DNA of 64,000 nt from positions 15,923,264 to 15,987,263 of the forward strand of contig JACGWO010000005.1 of assembly GCA_034509735.1 (NCBI GenBank), written 5' to 3'. This document shows positions 45,956 through 57,019 of this stretch, in pieces. The stretch comes from Sesamum alatum. Lineage: Eukaryota > Streptophyta > Magnoliopsida > Lamiales > Pedaliaceae. The notes below the pieces were generated by a model that was not told the origin of the DNA, did not search any database, and saw only the letters and a list, made by a program, of their open reading frames with translations. The stretch's first letter is position 1. Every line of letters starts with the position of its first letter. The translations under genes were made by a program, and so were the position numbers.

Positions 45956-47001
45956 CATCTAGGGTTTTGAACCCTAGTATTGTTTTTATTTTTTATTTTT
46001 AAATTTATTTTCAGTTTTAATTTTCAATTAATTCTGAAAAAATTATTTTTTGGGTTCAATTTTGCCTAATTTCCTAAAGACATTATTTTAGGAGAAAAAT
46101 ATATTGGATTTGGAATCCCGGGGTTATTTTACTTAAAATAATGAGGAAAGGTTTTCCTAAAACGAGAAAATATTATTACCAATATTTGTGTTTTATTTTT
46201 CACACGTTACGCACATGTTCATTTATTTCTTATCTTGAATGATTATGATTGAAAATCATGAATTGTTGGTATATTGTAATTATGTGATTAGATCATATGA
46301 TTATGTGTGTTGAATGGAGATGGATGATCACAAGCCCTTGACCGAATGTATGGTTTAATTTTCTGTTGGGCCTGTGTGCCTCTTTTACTGCTTTCTCCTT
46401 CTCTCTTTCTAGTTGCCTTGGAATAATACGGCATTCTACCTCCCTCCTTATGTACTCCCCCGGGTTTTCGCTGGGTTTCTATTTTTTAATATGTAATGAG
46501 AGTAGACTAGGAGTGAGGTTTCTATTTTTGTAATTGGTGGAGAAGAAGGAAGGACCACATGGAGAGCCCAGACGGGAGGTCCCTTGGAGTTTTCCATGAA
46601 GTGAAGAAAGAGAAAGAGACCAAGGCCCATCAGCATGATGATTGGGTTGCTATTGATGTAATAGTATAGGACCAACCCTAGATTGACCATAGATCAATGG
46701 GTCGCTTAGGATACGGGCTCGTGATCATCCAACAGGGGCGTGCTAGGCTTTAATTTTGCATGTGGTTATTATGATGGATGAATGTGTTTTTTATTTATCA
46801 TATAACTGCTATGGATGGTTTTAATTTACGCATTATGGATGAATGTGCGAATGTTTATTTATTATCAGATCTCGGTCATTTACTACTCTCACATTGGTTG
46901 GACCAATGTTGAAATATCAGACCCTAGACAAAATGGACATGAACTCTAGGAGTTTGTCCATGCCTTCCAATCCATGGCATGGTGCGGAAGCTGTTTTAGG
47001 T

Positions 47002-47037
47002 CAATAGCGTTGTCTCACGAGTCGTGGCACGTTATTG
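47002..47037 (+). promoter_or_regulatory. Leader hairpin 1 (F-a)
   Basis: CAATAGCGT pairs with ACGTTATTG (one G-U); palindrome CACGAGTCGTG at 47016-47026 lies in the loop. Second palindrome at 47095-47105. Confidence 0.62.
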
Positions 47038-47219
47038 TACTTAAAAGAAGCTGCACTATGTCATGAACGAAAAATGGGCTGCTGTTACCTGTCTCACGAG
47101 TCGTGGGGGTACCAGTGGATCTGTGGCTCGGTCGATTGGGTTGGGTCTAACGCCCAATTAGCATGATTCGCTTGGAGTCCTCGGGATCATGTGAAAGGGT
47201 GAGGCAATAATCTTGGGAA

Positions 47220-47234
47220 TCTCGTTGAACGAGA
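47220..47234 (+). promoter_or_regulatory. Leader hairpin 3 (F-a)
   Basis: TCTCGTTGAACGAGA, a 6-bp stem with triloop TGA, 248 nt before gag. Confidence 0.55.
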
Positions 47235-47481
47235 ATGGTATGGAATACCTCCCACCGGATCTTTTCCATGCGAATCGTAAAAGCGGGGTATGGGAAAAAT
47301 CGCTGTGGATCCCAAGCCCACTAGGAAAGGATTTCCCGAAAATCACGTTTGAGAGTACCGTGTTTCCGTATAAATAATGGGAGGATTAAATGACTAAAGA
47401 CCAAGCATTTAATTATTTTATCAAACCACCGTCTTTTATTTTCTGCTGATCGCACGCTGTTTTCTAAATGTAGATTTAAAA

Positions 47482-48765
47482 ATGTCTAAGAACCCACTTT
47501 CAATTATTCTTGAGACAAACAAATTCAATGGAACAAATTACAATGACTGGTTGCGCAATCTCAGGATAGTCCTAGATTACGAGAACCAAGGCTACGTCAT
47601 GGACGAGCCTCTCCCTAGGACCTTGCCGGAAGGATCCACGCCAGAAGAACGTGAGACGTTCGAGACTTGGCACAAGGATAACCGGAAGGTCCGTAGCGTC
47701 ATACTTGCTTCGATGACCAATGAGATTCAGAAGCAGTCTGAAAGACTAGACGATGTCCCTTCCATAATGGCTCGCCTTAAGGATTGCTATGCAGTCCCGG
47801 ATCGGCATACTAGGTATGTCGCGACCAAGGCGTTCTTTGGAACTAAAATGACAGAAGGATCCTCTGTACAAGAGCACGGGGTGAAAATGGTTACCCTGGT
47901 GGAAAAGCTAGAGGACCTAAAGGCAGGTCTCGATAATGAAACGTACATAGATGTGATCCTTCAGTCACTCCCACCCTCCTTTGACCAATTTATCGTCAAC
48001 TACAACATGAACGCACTTGAGAAAGGCATTCATGAGTTGATCAATATGTTGGTGCAATACGAGGCAACGACTAAGAAGTCCACTCCTTCGGTATTGTTTG
48101 GAGGTGCTTCTACTTTCAATACGAAAGGCAAAGGAGCCGGACGTTGGAAAAAGAAGAAAGGGAAGGGAAAGGTCGTCAAAGCAGCTACGAAGACTAAGAG
48201 TGTTCCCATTGCTAATGAGGGGAAAGGCAAAGGAAAGGGAAAGGTTGTCAACAAACAACAGTCGAAGGCATATGACATATGTATCAACTGCCTTGAAAAA
48301 GGGCATTGGAAAAGAGAGTGCCCCAAACTCTTCTCGAACCAAGGTATTTATGTGATTGAGGTTAATATGGTGACTAATTCTGCCTCTTGGGTATTAGATA
48401 CCGGCTATGGAGCTCACATTTGCAATGACTTGCAGGTGTTGGAAAGAAGCAGAAAACTAGGTAGCGGGGACATGATCTTGAAGCTTGGGAATGGCAAGGC
48501 CATCTCAGCAGAAGCAGTGGGATCCGCTACTCTAGTGATTAGTGATAGTATTAGCATAGATTTAGAGCAAGTTTATTTTATACCTAGTATGATTAAAAAC
48601 ATCATTTCTATTCCATTGTTGGACAATAGTGGTTATGAGTTTAGAATCAATAAAAATTGCTTTTATTTGATGAGGTGTGGAATTGCTCATCTACTCGGTA
48701 CATTGCATTACGGGCTCTATATCTTGCAACAAACGAATTTTGTTCTCAACACTCAACACAAATGA
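47482..48765 (+). pseudogene. gag-pro: F-a: gag and protease frame
   Basis: 427 codons from M-S-K-N-P-L-S. A full-length gag core with D-V-I-L-Q-S-L-P-P-S-F and N-Y-N-M-N is followed by a basic Lys/Gly-rich tract. The zinc knuckle C-I-N-C-L-E-K-G-H-W-K-R-E-C keeps all four ligands. The protease site L-D-T-G-Y-G-A-H keeps D-T-G. It stops in the spacer before integrase. A gag-protease protein could still be made if this were transcribed. Confidence 0.87.
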
Positions 48766-49127
48766 AAATTAGATAATAATGGGAACGCACGTCTGTGGCA
48801 CGCTAGGCTAGGTCACATATCCCAAGATAGGATGAAAAGGTTGGTAGACTCAAAGAACCTAGAGGTTGGGGACTTGAGTGATCTACGAACTTGTGAATCC
48901 TGTCTAAGAGGGAAAATGGTCAAGAAGCCCTTTGTAGGAAAAAGCAGGCTTGCAACAGGTCTGTTGGACTTGGTCCATACAGACTTATGTGGACACTAAG
49001 GATGCAGGCTCGAGTTGGGTTCTCCTACTTCATAACCTTTACCGATGATCACTCACGGTATGGTTATGTTTACCTGATGAGGTACAAGTCTGAAGCTCTT
49101 TAGAGGTTTAAAGAATTCAGACTTGAA
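48766..49127 (+). pseudogene. int: F-a: integrase N-terminal part, frameshifted
   Basis: Reads W-H-A-R-L-G-H-I-S-Q-D-R-M and C-E-S-C-L-R-G-K-M, then H-T-D-L-C-G, where a base loss shifts the frame. Y-V-Y-L-M-R-Y-K is found in the other frame, with a TAG in the following codons. Confidence 0.8.
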
Positions 49128-49682
49128 GTGGAGAACCAGACCAACTGCAAAATTAAAGTCCTACGGTCAGACCGAGGCGGTGAATACCTTAGTACGGAGT
49201 TCCTAGATTATCTAAAAGAACATGGTATAATATCAGAATGGACACCTCCCGGAACACCACAATTAAATGGTGTCTCTGAAAGGAGGAATCGAACCCTGTT
49301 GGACATGGTTCGGTCCATGATGAGTTTTACCAGATTGCCCTTATCCTTTTGGGGCTATGCACTAGAAACGGCAACAAAATTGTTGAATTTGGCGCCTACC
49401 AGTGCATTGACTCAAACGCCATATGAGATATGGCACGGCAAGCCTGCGTTCTACAACTACTTGAAAGTGTGGGGTAGCCCCGCATACGTCAAGAGGTTAG
49501 TGGGAGATAAGCTAGAATCTAGGTCTAGCTTATGCAGGTTCGTTGGATACCCTAAAGAAACTGCGGGTTATTACTTCTATGACCCTTTGGAACAAAAGGT
49601 ATTTGTTTCAAGGAATGCAGTATTCTTGGAGCAAGGCTTCCCGGAGGATATTCAACGTGATGAGCTGATCCTTGAGGAATGA
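49128..49682 (+). pseudogene. int: F-a: integrase core end and C-terminal part
   Basis: S-D-R-G-G-E-Y and S-E-R-R-N-R-T-L supply the second Asp and the Glu of D,D(35)E. The frame runs through the conserved C-terminal block (G-Y-Y-F-Y-D-P) and stops after I-L-E-E. The same stop is present in F-b. Confidence 0.85.
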
Positions 49683-49909
49683 AGTGATGGAATCCAGCCA
49701 TCGGGTATAGCCGCGGAACCCTCACTTAGAGGATTCAGGATAGATACCCGAAGGGCTGACCAACCTCGAGAAGTCCAACATGCTAGGCATGAAAGACAAC
49801 TTAGGAACGAGCTTCGGTTCCTGAACCGCCGGCTCCGATACAGTCAGCGACCACAGTCACCACTAACGTTCCCGTTCTCCGTAGGTCCACTAGAGAGTCC
49901 AGACCTCAA

Positions 49910-50419
49910 GTGAGATATGGCTTTCTAGGAGCATCCGGTCTTTTGGATTACGATCCTAAGACATATGGAGAAGCGATGTCTGACATCGACTCCGGGAAAT
50001 GGCTTGAGGCCATGAAAGCCGAAATGGACTCCATGAGCGAGAACCAAGTCTGGAGTCTTGTAGATCCACCGAAATGTGTTGAGCTAGTGGGCTGTAAGTG
50101 GGTCTACAAGCGGAAACTTGGCGTTGATGGAGAAGTCACAACCTTTAAGGCTAGGCTTGTAGCTAAGGGATACACTCAACGACCCAGGGTCGATTTTGAG
50201 GATACCTACTCGCCAGTAGCCATGGCTAAGTCCATTCGGATCCTGCTCCCCATAGCAGCATGGTATGACTATCAGATATGGCAGATGTCCGTGAAAACGG
50301 CCTTCCTCAATGCTTTCGTTGAAGAAGAGATCTATATGGATCAGCCGGAGGGTTTCATGGTCACTGGAGAAGAACAAAAAGTCTGTCGTCTCCAGAAGTC
50401 CATCTATGGCCTCAAATAA
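49910..50419 (+). pseudogene. rt: F-a: RT first half with altered active site
   Basis: G-C-K-W-V-Y-K-R-K and F-K-A-R-L-V-A-K-G-Y-T-Q are present. The block that reads M-D-V-K-T-A-F-L in A, B and D has Ser127 in place of the catalytic Asp (two base changes, GAC to TCC). The TAA after Y-G-L-K is shared with F-b. Confidence 0.87.
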
Positions 50420-51528
50420 GCATCTCGAAGTTGGAACATTCGATTTAATGAAGTAATACGGGGTTATGACTTCATCAAAACGAATCCGACCCTTGTGTAT
50501 ACAAGAAGGTCAGTGGGAGCTCAATAATGTTCCTAGTGCTTTATGTGGATGACATTCTACTCATTGGTAATGACGTTAGAATGTTAGGAAACACAAAAGC
50601 ATGGTTGTCAACCCAGTTTTCCATGAAGGACTTGGGTGAAGCCTCCTACATCCTAGGAATCCAGATTGTCAGGGACAGATCTAAAAGGATGTTAGGACTC
50701 ACCCAAAACTCGTACATGGAGAAAGTCCTAGAGAGATATCGAATGGACAACTCCAAACGAGGATTCCTTCCCATGAAGCATGGGATCAAGTTGTCCAAGA
50801 AACAGTCTCCACAGACTGATGAGGAACTTGAAAGGATGAAAGTCATCCCCTATGCTTCTGCCGTAGGTAGCATCCAATATGCGGTCCACTGCACTAGGCT
50901 TGACATTGCGTACGCTTTGAGCGTAACAAGCACATATCAGTCCTGCGCAGGAGAAGCACATTGGAATGCTGTTAAGGGCATCCTTAAGTACCTAAGGAGG
51001 ACTAAGGAAATATTCTTGGTCTATGGCAATGGAGAGTTGATCCTGGAAGGCTTTAGCGACTCTAGCTTCCAATCTGATGACGATGATGCCAAGTCTCAAT
51101 CGGGTAACGTATTCAAGCTCAATGGAGGAGTAGTGGCTTGGAAAAGTTCCAAGCAAGCAACCACTGCTGACTCCAGTACAAAGGCTGAATACATAGCAGC
51201 TTCAGAAGCTGCTAAGGAAGCGGTTTGGATGAGAAACTACATCCAAGAGTTGGGTGTGGTGCCTAGCATCGCCGAGCTCGTTGTCATCTTCTGTGATAAC
51301 AACGGTGCAATAGCGCAAGGAAAGGAACCGAGATCTCATCACTGTTCCAAACATATTCTTAGACGCTACCATCTTGTTAGAGAAATGGTAGCAAGAGGTG
51401 ACGTTCGGATGGACCGAGTCAACTCAGCAGACAACACAGCAGATCCGCTGACAAAGCCTATGTCGCAGAGCGCTCATGCGCTACATCTTGAGAAGATGGG
51501 GATTAGACATATGGGCGATTGGCTTTAA
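50420..51528 (+). pseudogene. rt-rh: F-a: RT second half and RNase H
   Basis: The 333-codon frame from 50527 has Y-V-D-D-I-L-L-I-G-N-D, G-F-L-P-M-K-H-G, then RNase H with S-D-S-S-F (Asp), T-K-A-E-Y-I-A-A-S-E-A and D-N-N-G-A-I, ending H-M-G-D-W-L. 50420-50526 is readable after one lost base. The TEAEY motif has Lys for Glu. Confidence 0.86.
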
Positions 51529-51533
51529 AGGTC

Positions 51534-51544
51534 AAGTGGGAGAT
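51534..51544 (+). other. Polypurine tract of unit F-a
   Basis: AAGTGGGAGAT directly before LTR 2. Confidence 0.88.
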
Positions 51545-53528
51545 TGTTAGAATAGGTGACCATGTAAGCCAATTTTGGCGGGAATATGTGACCTATGTCT
51601 AGACAATTTCAGGTGTTTGATAAAAACATTTATGAATAAAGAAGTGAAGTTCATATGGCAACACTTTGTTTACGTTCACTTATATCTGCTATTACATATC
51701 TGTTCACTACGCAAACAAAGCCCACGGACTGAGAATAGATTTCGGGGACTGGGACTACGCTTGGAGGTAGGTCCATGAAATCAGTCTTACCGAATCAGTC
51801 CGGAAATCTCCAAGTCAAGGAATCTCGAAAATGGGTACCGAGATTCCCCTTGAGACTTGCACTAAGCATCTGCTGTCGCATTTCATCGACGGGTGACGAA
51901 GGTCGTCTAAGCATTGTTAGTGGGTTAGCATGCTAGGAAGCAGCTAACTGAGGTGACTCGCGGGAACCGTCTTCGGAGGACCTTGAGTATGGTCTGCAAG
52001 GTATGACGCGTATTCCCTGTTCCAATTGTACAGGTCAAGTCCTTTGACTTGAGTAACTGCTGAGTTTACCTGTACATCAAGTCTGTATCTTAGATATGGT
52101 GAGAGATTGCCAAAATACTCCTGAGTAGTCATAAGCCATGTCTAGTGCAGCTCTGGTGCACAGAGTGACAGTAGTTTCCAAGAAAGGATCTGTCTCCTGT
52201 CAAAAGGCATTGACAGTTGAGTCTCATGTATGCTCTGTGTCTTGTCCCTAAATTCTGTGGCCACAATAACTGAACAGAAGGGAAGGTTTCCGTTGCGGCG
52301 TTTAGTAAGGACAGACCGACACTTAGGTCCAAAATGGGTACCTGCATTTTCCGTGCCCTAGACCCTAAGTGATGAGGCCGAAGATAGAAGAACAAGTGTA
52401 CTGTTAGAGCCTAAATGTTGATCCCCGAATATTTCACCTAGTCTCTAGTGCCATGGACCGTTGCTAGATGGCCACCCATGGTAATGGACTGATTCTAGGA
52501 ATCCGACCAAGTCTAGCTGAAAGGTGAACCTAAAGAGTCACACACTATCCACACACACTCAGTATTTAATTTGGAATTAAATATTGGAGTAAATGAATGA
52601 TTAAATTGAATTTAATCAGATCCTATATTTTCTTGGAAAATTAATTCCTCCTATTTGATAAAGGAAATTAAATTAATAAATTGAATTTATTAAGGGAATT
52701 AATTTAATGGGCCTAGAATTAATATTAATATTTATTTATTTGGCTTCTTGGAATATTTAATAGAATTTAAATATTCCATTAAATTAAATTAATGGTTGAG
52801 ATTTAAAGGGAGAGATCAAAGGCTAGGATTGAATTTGATAAGGTCAAATTCTACTTTGACTAGGACTTTGACTAGGTCAAAATCCTAGTCAAATTAAGCT
52901 TCTAAAGAGGTGGAGTTTAAAGGGGATTAAACTCCTCCTCTATATAAACCCCTAGCCTCCTACACATTAGATGATGAGGATTCTTGAAATTCCAACACAC
53001 ACACAACACACTCCCTCTCTCGTTTCTCTCCCTCTCGTCCGCCCTCTCTCTCTCCAAGGAAAACATCTTTTCTTGTTCTCTTGTTCTTGGAACATTAGAA
53101 CATTGATGAATCAATACCGTTAATTCATAACGTGTTGTTGATTCATCCACTCCAATAAATTACACTTGCTCGTTGCTAGCACGACGTTCAAGATACGTGG
53201 GTGGATCGTGTGTCACGATTTGGAGGGTCTCAAGAACGAGATCTTGGTGCGAAACGGGGAACAACGCGTGTAGCCGTTGAAGACGAAAACGACAACGGGT
53301 AGGTCTCGTTTTAATATTTTCGTCTCTTTTAATTTTCAACCCTATGGCCTCCATGATTATTGTATGTTGTTTATTCATGAGATACACCGAACACCCGGGA
53401 AATTTCAAGGGCTCACCCTTGAAACGTGTTCTTTAATTTAAAAGCATGTTTTAAATTCTGTTTTTTATTTTATACCGCGCTTCCGCATTCGCGCAATTTT
53501 CCTGGGACGATCCACGCATCCTTTTTCA
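51545..53528 (+). repeat. Array F LTR 2 (shared by F-a and F-b)
   Basis: 1984 bp. It acts as 3' LTR for F-a (purine tract on its left) and 5' LTR for F-b (primer site on its right). TATATAAA at 52941-52948, W-box cluster at about 52837-52894. Confidence 0.95.
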
Positions 53529-53529
53529 G

Positions 53530-53541
53530 TGGTATCAGAGC
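53530..53541 (+). other. Primer-binding site of unit F-b
   Basis: TGGTATCAGAGC, one base after LTR 2. Confidence 0.93.
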
Positions 53542-55732
53542 CCGGTTCGGTGTATAGGCCTAGGATTTATGTGCGTTTTAAGCATGAAACGTGATCTTGG
53601 CATGTTTTTAATTAAATCTATATTTTCTTGATTTTAATGCATGTCGTTTTATTGCTTTCAATTCGTAGAATTTCTGCAAATTGGTATCTTCTGTTTTTCT
53701 TGGCAAACGGGGGCGGAAAAATTGAACGAAAAACGAAAAACACCACAACCGGCCAGCCGAGAGGGCTGGCCGTGCACAGCCATGGGCTGTTGGTAGGGCA
53801 GACGCGCGCAGGCAAGGGAAGCCTGTGCAAGCCCGCCCAGCCGGTCGCGCAGGGCAGCGCGCACGCAGACAAGGGTGTCTCTGCGCGTGCGCGCAGGGCT
53901 GCGGGCCAGAGAGTCCGCACGCGGAACGGACACTTGGCAGCGCCGTTAGGCGCGCGCGCGCCCGGCAGGCGTGCCCAGGGCACGTCTGCGCGCGCACTGT
54001 GCAGGCGCAGATGCGCGGCTGGCGACCAGAAGGCCAGCGCGTGCACGAGGGTTGGGAGCCTGCGCACTCGACGGCCTGCCGGAACCCCAGGCCGCGCAGC
54101 ATGCTTCGGCCAGGCGCGCGCGCAGGGGCGGCAGGCTGAGCCTGCTGCCCTGTGCGCACGTCGACAGGCCGCTACCGCGGCGGCCGGTGCTGCAGCTAGG
54201 GTTTTGAACACTAGTATTGTTTTTCTTTTTTATTTTTAAATTTATTTTCAGTTTTAATTTTGAATCAATTCTGAAAAATTCGTTTTTTGGGTTCAATTTT
54301 GCCTAATTTCCTAAAGACATTATTTTAGGAGTAAAATATATTGGATTTGGAATCCCGGGGTTATTTTACTTGAAATAATGAGGAAAGATTTTCCTAAAAC
54401 GAGAAAATATTACTACCAATATTTGTGTTTTATTTTTCACACGTTACACACATGTTCATTTATTTCTTATCTTGAATAATTATGATTGGAAATCATGAAT
54501 TGTTGGTATTTTTGTAATCATGTGATTAGATCATGTGATTATGTGCGTTGAATGGAGATGGATGATCACGAGCCCTTGACCGAATGTATGGTTTAATTTT
54601 CTGTTGGGCCTGTGTGCCTCTTTTACTCCTTTCTCCTTCTCTCTTTCTAGTTGCCTTGGAATAATAAGGCATTCTACCTCCCTCCTTCTGTACTCCCCCC
54701 GGGTTTTCGCTGGGGTTTCTATTTTTTAATATGTAATGAGAGTAGACTAGGAGTGAGGTTTCTATTTTTGTAATTGGTGGAGAAGAAGGAAGGACCACAT
54801 GGAGAGCCCAAACGGGAGGTCATTGGTGTTTTCTATGAAGTGAAGAAAGAGAAAAGAGACCAAGGCCCATCAGCATGGTGATTGGGTTGCTATTGATGTA
54901 ATAGTATAGGACCAACCCTAGATTGACCATAGATCCGCTGCGGGCTCAGTGGGTCGCTTAGGATACGGGCTCGTGATCATCCAACAGGGGCGTGCTAGGC
55001 TTTAATTTTTCATGTGGTTATTATGATGGATGAATGGGTTTTTTATTTATCATATAACTGCGATGGATGGTTTAATTTATGCATTATGGATGAATGTGTT
55101 AATGTTTATTTATTATGAGATCTTGATGATTTACTACTCTCACATTTGTTGGACCAATGTTGAAATATTAGACCCTAGACAAAATGGACATGAACTGTAG
55201 GAGTTTGTCCATGCCTTCCAATCCATGGCATGGTGAGGAAGCTGTTTTAGGTCAATAGCGTGGTCTCACGAGTCGTGGCACGTTATTGTACTTAAAAGAA
55301 GCTGCACTATGTCATGAAGGATAAATGGGCTGCTGTTACCTATCTCACGAGTCGTGGGGATACCAATGGGTCTGTGGCTCGGTCAATTGGGTTGGGTCTA
55401 ACGCCCAATTAGCATGATTCGCTTGGAGTCCTCGGGACCATGTGAAAGGGTGAGGCAATAATCTTGGGAATCTCGTTGAACGAGAATGGTATGGAATACC
55501 TCCTACCGGATCTTTTCCATGCGAATCGTAAAAGCGGGGTATGGGAAAAATCGCTGTGGATCCCAAGCCCACTAGGAAAGGATTTCCCGAAAATCACGTT
55601 TGAGAGGACCGTGTTTTCATATAAATAATGGGAGGATTAAATGACTAAAGACCAAGCATTTAATTATTTTATCAAACCACCGTCTTTTATTTTCTGCTGA
55701 TCGCGCGTTGTTTTCTAAATGTAGATTTAAAA
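53542..55732 (+). other. Unit F-b leader
   Basis: 2.19 kb, no gene. GC-rich island 53745-54195; hairpin 1 at 55253-55288 (CAATAGCGTG/CACGTTATTG), palindrome 2 at 55346-55356, hairpin 3 at 55471-55485. Confidence 0.83.
53745..54195. repeat. GC-rich CpG-dense leader island (F-b)
   Basis: Same building blocks as F-a and F-c, in a different arrangement. Overlapping long frames here are artefacts. Confidence 0.82.
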
Positions 55733-56185
55733 ATGTCTAACAACCCACTTTCAATTATTCTTGAGACAAACAAATTCAATGGAACAAATTACAATGATTG
55801 GTTGCGCAATCTCAGGATAGTCCTAGATTACGAGAACCAAGGCTACGTCATGGACAAGCCTCTCCTTAGGACCTTGCCGGAAGGATCCACGCCAGAAGAA
55901 TGTGAGACGTTCGAGACGTGGCATAAGGATAACCGGAAGGTCCGTAGCGTCATACTTGCTTCGATGACCAATGAGATTCAGAAGCAGTATGAAAGACTAG
56001 ACGATTTCCCTTCCATAATGGCTCGCCTTAAGGATTGCTATGCAGTCCCAGATCGGCATACTAGGTATGTCGCGACCAAGGCGTTCTTTGGAACTAAAAT
56101 GACAGAAGGATCCTCTGTACAAGAGCACGGTGTTAAATGCTTACCTTGGTGGAAAAGCTGGAGGACTAAAGGCAAGTCTCGATAA
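55733..56185 (+). pseudogene. gag: F-b: gag N-terminal frame
   Basis: Opens M-S-N-N-P-L-S-I. It follows the gag N-terminal domain to V-Q-E-H-G-V-K and then shifts frame through a lost base. Confidence 0.83.
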
Positions 56186-56200
56186 TGAAACGTACAAGAT

Positions 56201-57019
56201 GTGATCCTTCAGTCACTCCCACCCTCCTTTGACCAATTTATCGTCAACTACAACATGAACGCACTTGAGAAAGGCATTCATGAGTTGATCAATATGTTGG
56301 TGCAATACGAGGCAACGACTAAGAAGTCCACTCCTTCGGTATTGTTTGGAGGTGCTTCTACTTCCAATACGAAAGGCAAAGGAGCCGGACGTTGGAAAAA
56401 GAAGAAAGGGAAGGGAAAGGTCGTCAAAACAGCTACGAAGACTAAGAGTGTTCCCATTGCTAATGAGGGGAAAGGCAAAGGAAAGGGAAAGGTTTTCTCC
56501 AAACAACAGTCGAAGGCATATGACATATGTATCAACTCCCGTGAGAAAGGGCATTGGAAAAGAGAGTGCCCCAAACTCTTCTCGAACCAAGGTATTTATG
56601 TGATTGAGGTTAATACGGTCACTAATTCTGCCTCTTGGGTATTAGATACCGGCTGTGGAGCTCACATTTGCAATGACTTGCAGGTGTTGGAAAGAAGCAG
56701 AAAACTAGGTAGCGGGGACATGATCTTGAAGCTTGGGAATGGCAAGGCCATCTCAGCAGAAGCAGTGGGATCCGCTACTCTAGTGATTAGTGATAGTATT
56801 AGCATAGATTTAGAGCAAGTTTATTTGGTACCTAGTATGATTAAAAACATCATTTCTATTCCATTGTTGGACAATAGTGGTTATGAGTTTAGAATTAATA
56901 AAAATTGCTTTTATTTGATGAGGTGTGGAATTGCTCATCTACTCGGTACATTGCATAACGGGCTCTATATCTTGCAACAAACGAATTTTGTTCTCAACAC
57001 TCAACACAAACGAAATTAG
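56201..57019 (+). pseudogene. gag-pro: F-b: gag C-terminus and protease frame
   Basis: 272 open codons with the D-V-I-L-Q-type block start, the basic tract, the damaged zinc knuckle (Cys to Ser at its second ligand) and an intact protease D-T-G-C-G-A-H. Ends where one A is missing after N-T-Q-H-K-R. Confidence 0.84.

Larger units (their letters stand above)
45327..47481 (+). other. Unit F-a leader
   Basis: 2.15 kb without a gene. GC-rich island 45540-45955; AT-rich stretch; pyrimidine tract at 46380-46415; hairpins at 47002-47037, around 47095-47105, and 47220-47234. Confidence 0.83.
47482..51528 (+). pseudogene. gag-pol: F-a gag-pol polyprotein, broken
   Basis: Best-preserved family-1 polyprotein on the plus strand, 4.05 kb, full domain order. 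Breaks: CGA-to-TGA at 48763-48765 after protease, a frameshift near 48995, TAG at about 49100, a stop after I-L-E-E (49680-49682), a frame change in the linker (49800-49910), CAA-to-TAA after S-I-Y-G-L-K (50417-50419) and a base loss near 50480. The first RT catalytic aspartate is replaced by Ser. It can serve as RNA template but not as protein source. Confidence 0.9.

Noticed and set aside
45434..46002. Frames of 130-180 codons on both strands in F-a's leader, and the equivalents at 53608-54239 and 61088-61743
   Set aside because: Low-complexity Arg/Cys/Ala composition, different protein in each copy, some running into LTR-proximal or pyrimidine-rich leader sequence.
46380..46420. Pyrimidine tract ending TTTCTAG in family-1 leaders, resembling a splice acceptor for a spliced gag RNA
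   Set aside because: No convincing donor could be assigned, and family 2 has a different sequence here. It would need transcript data.
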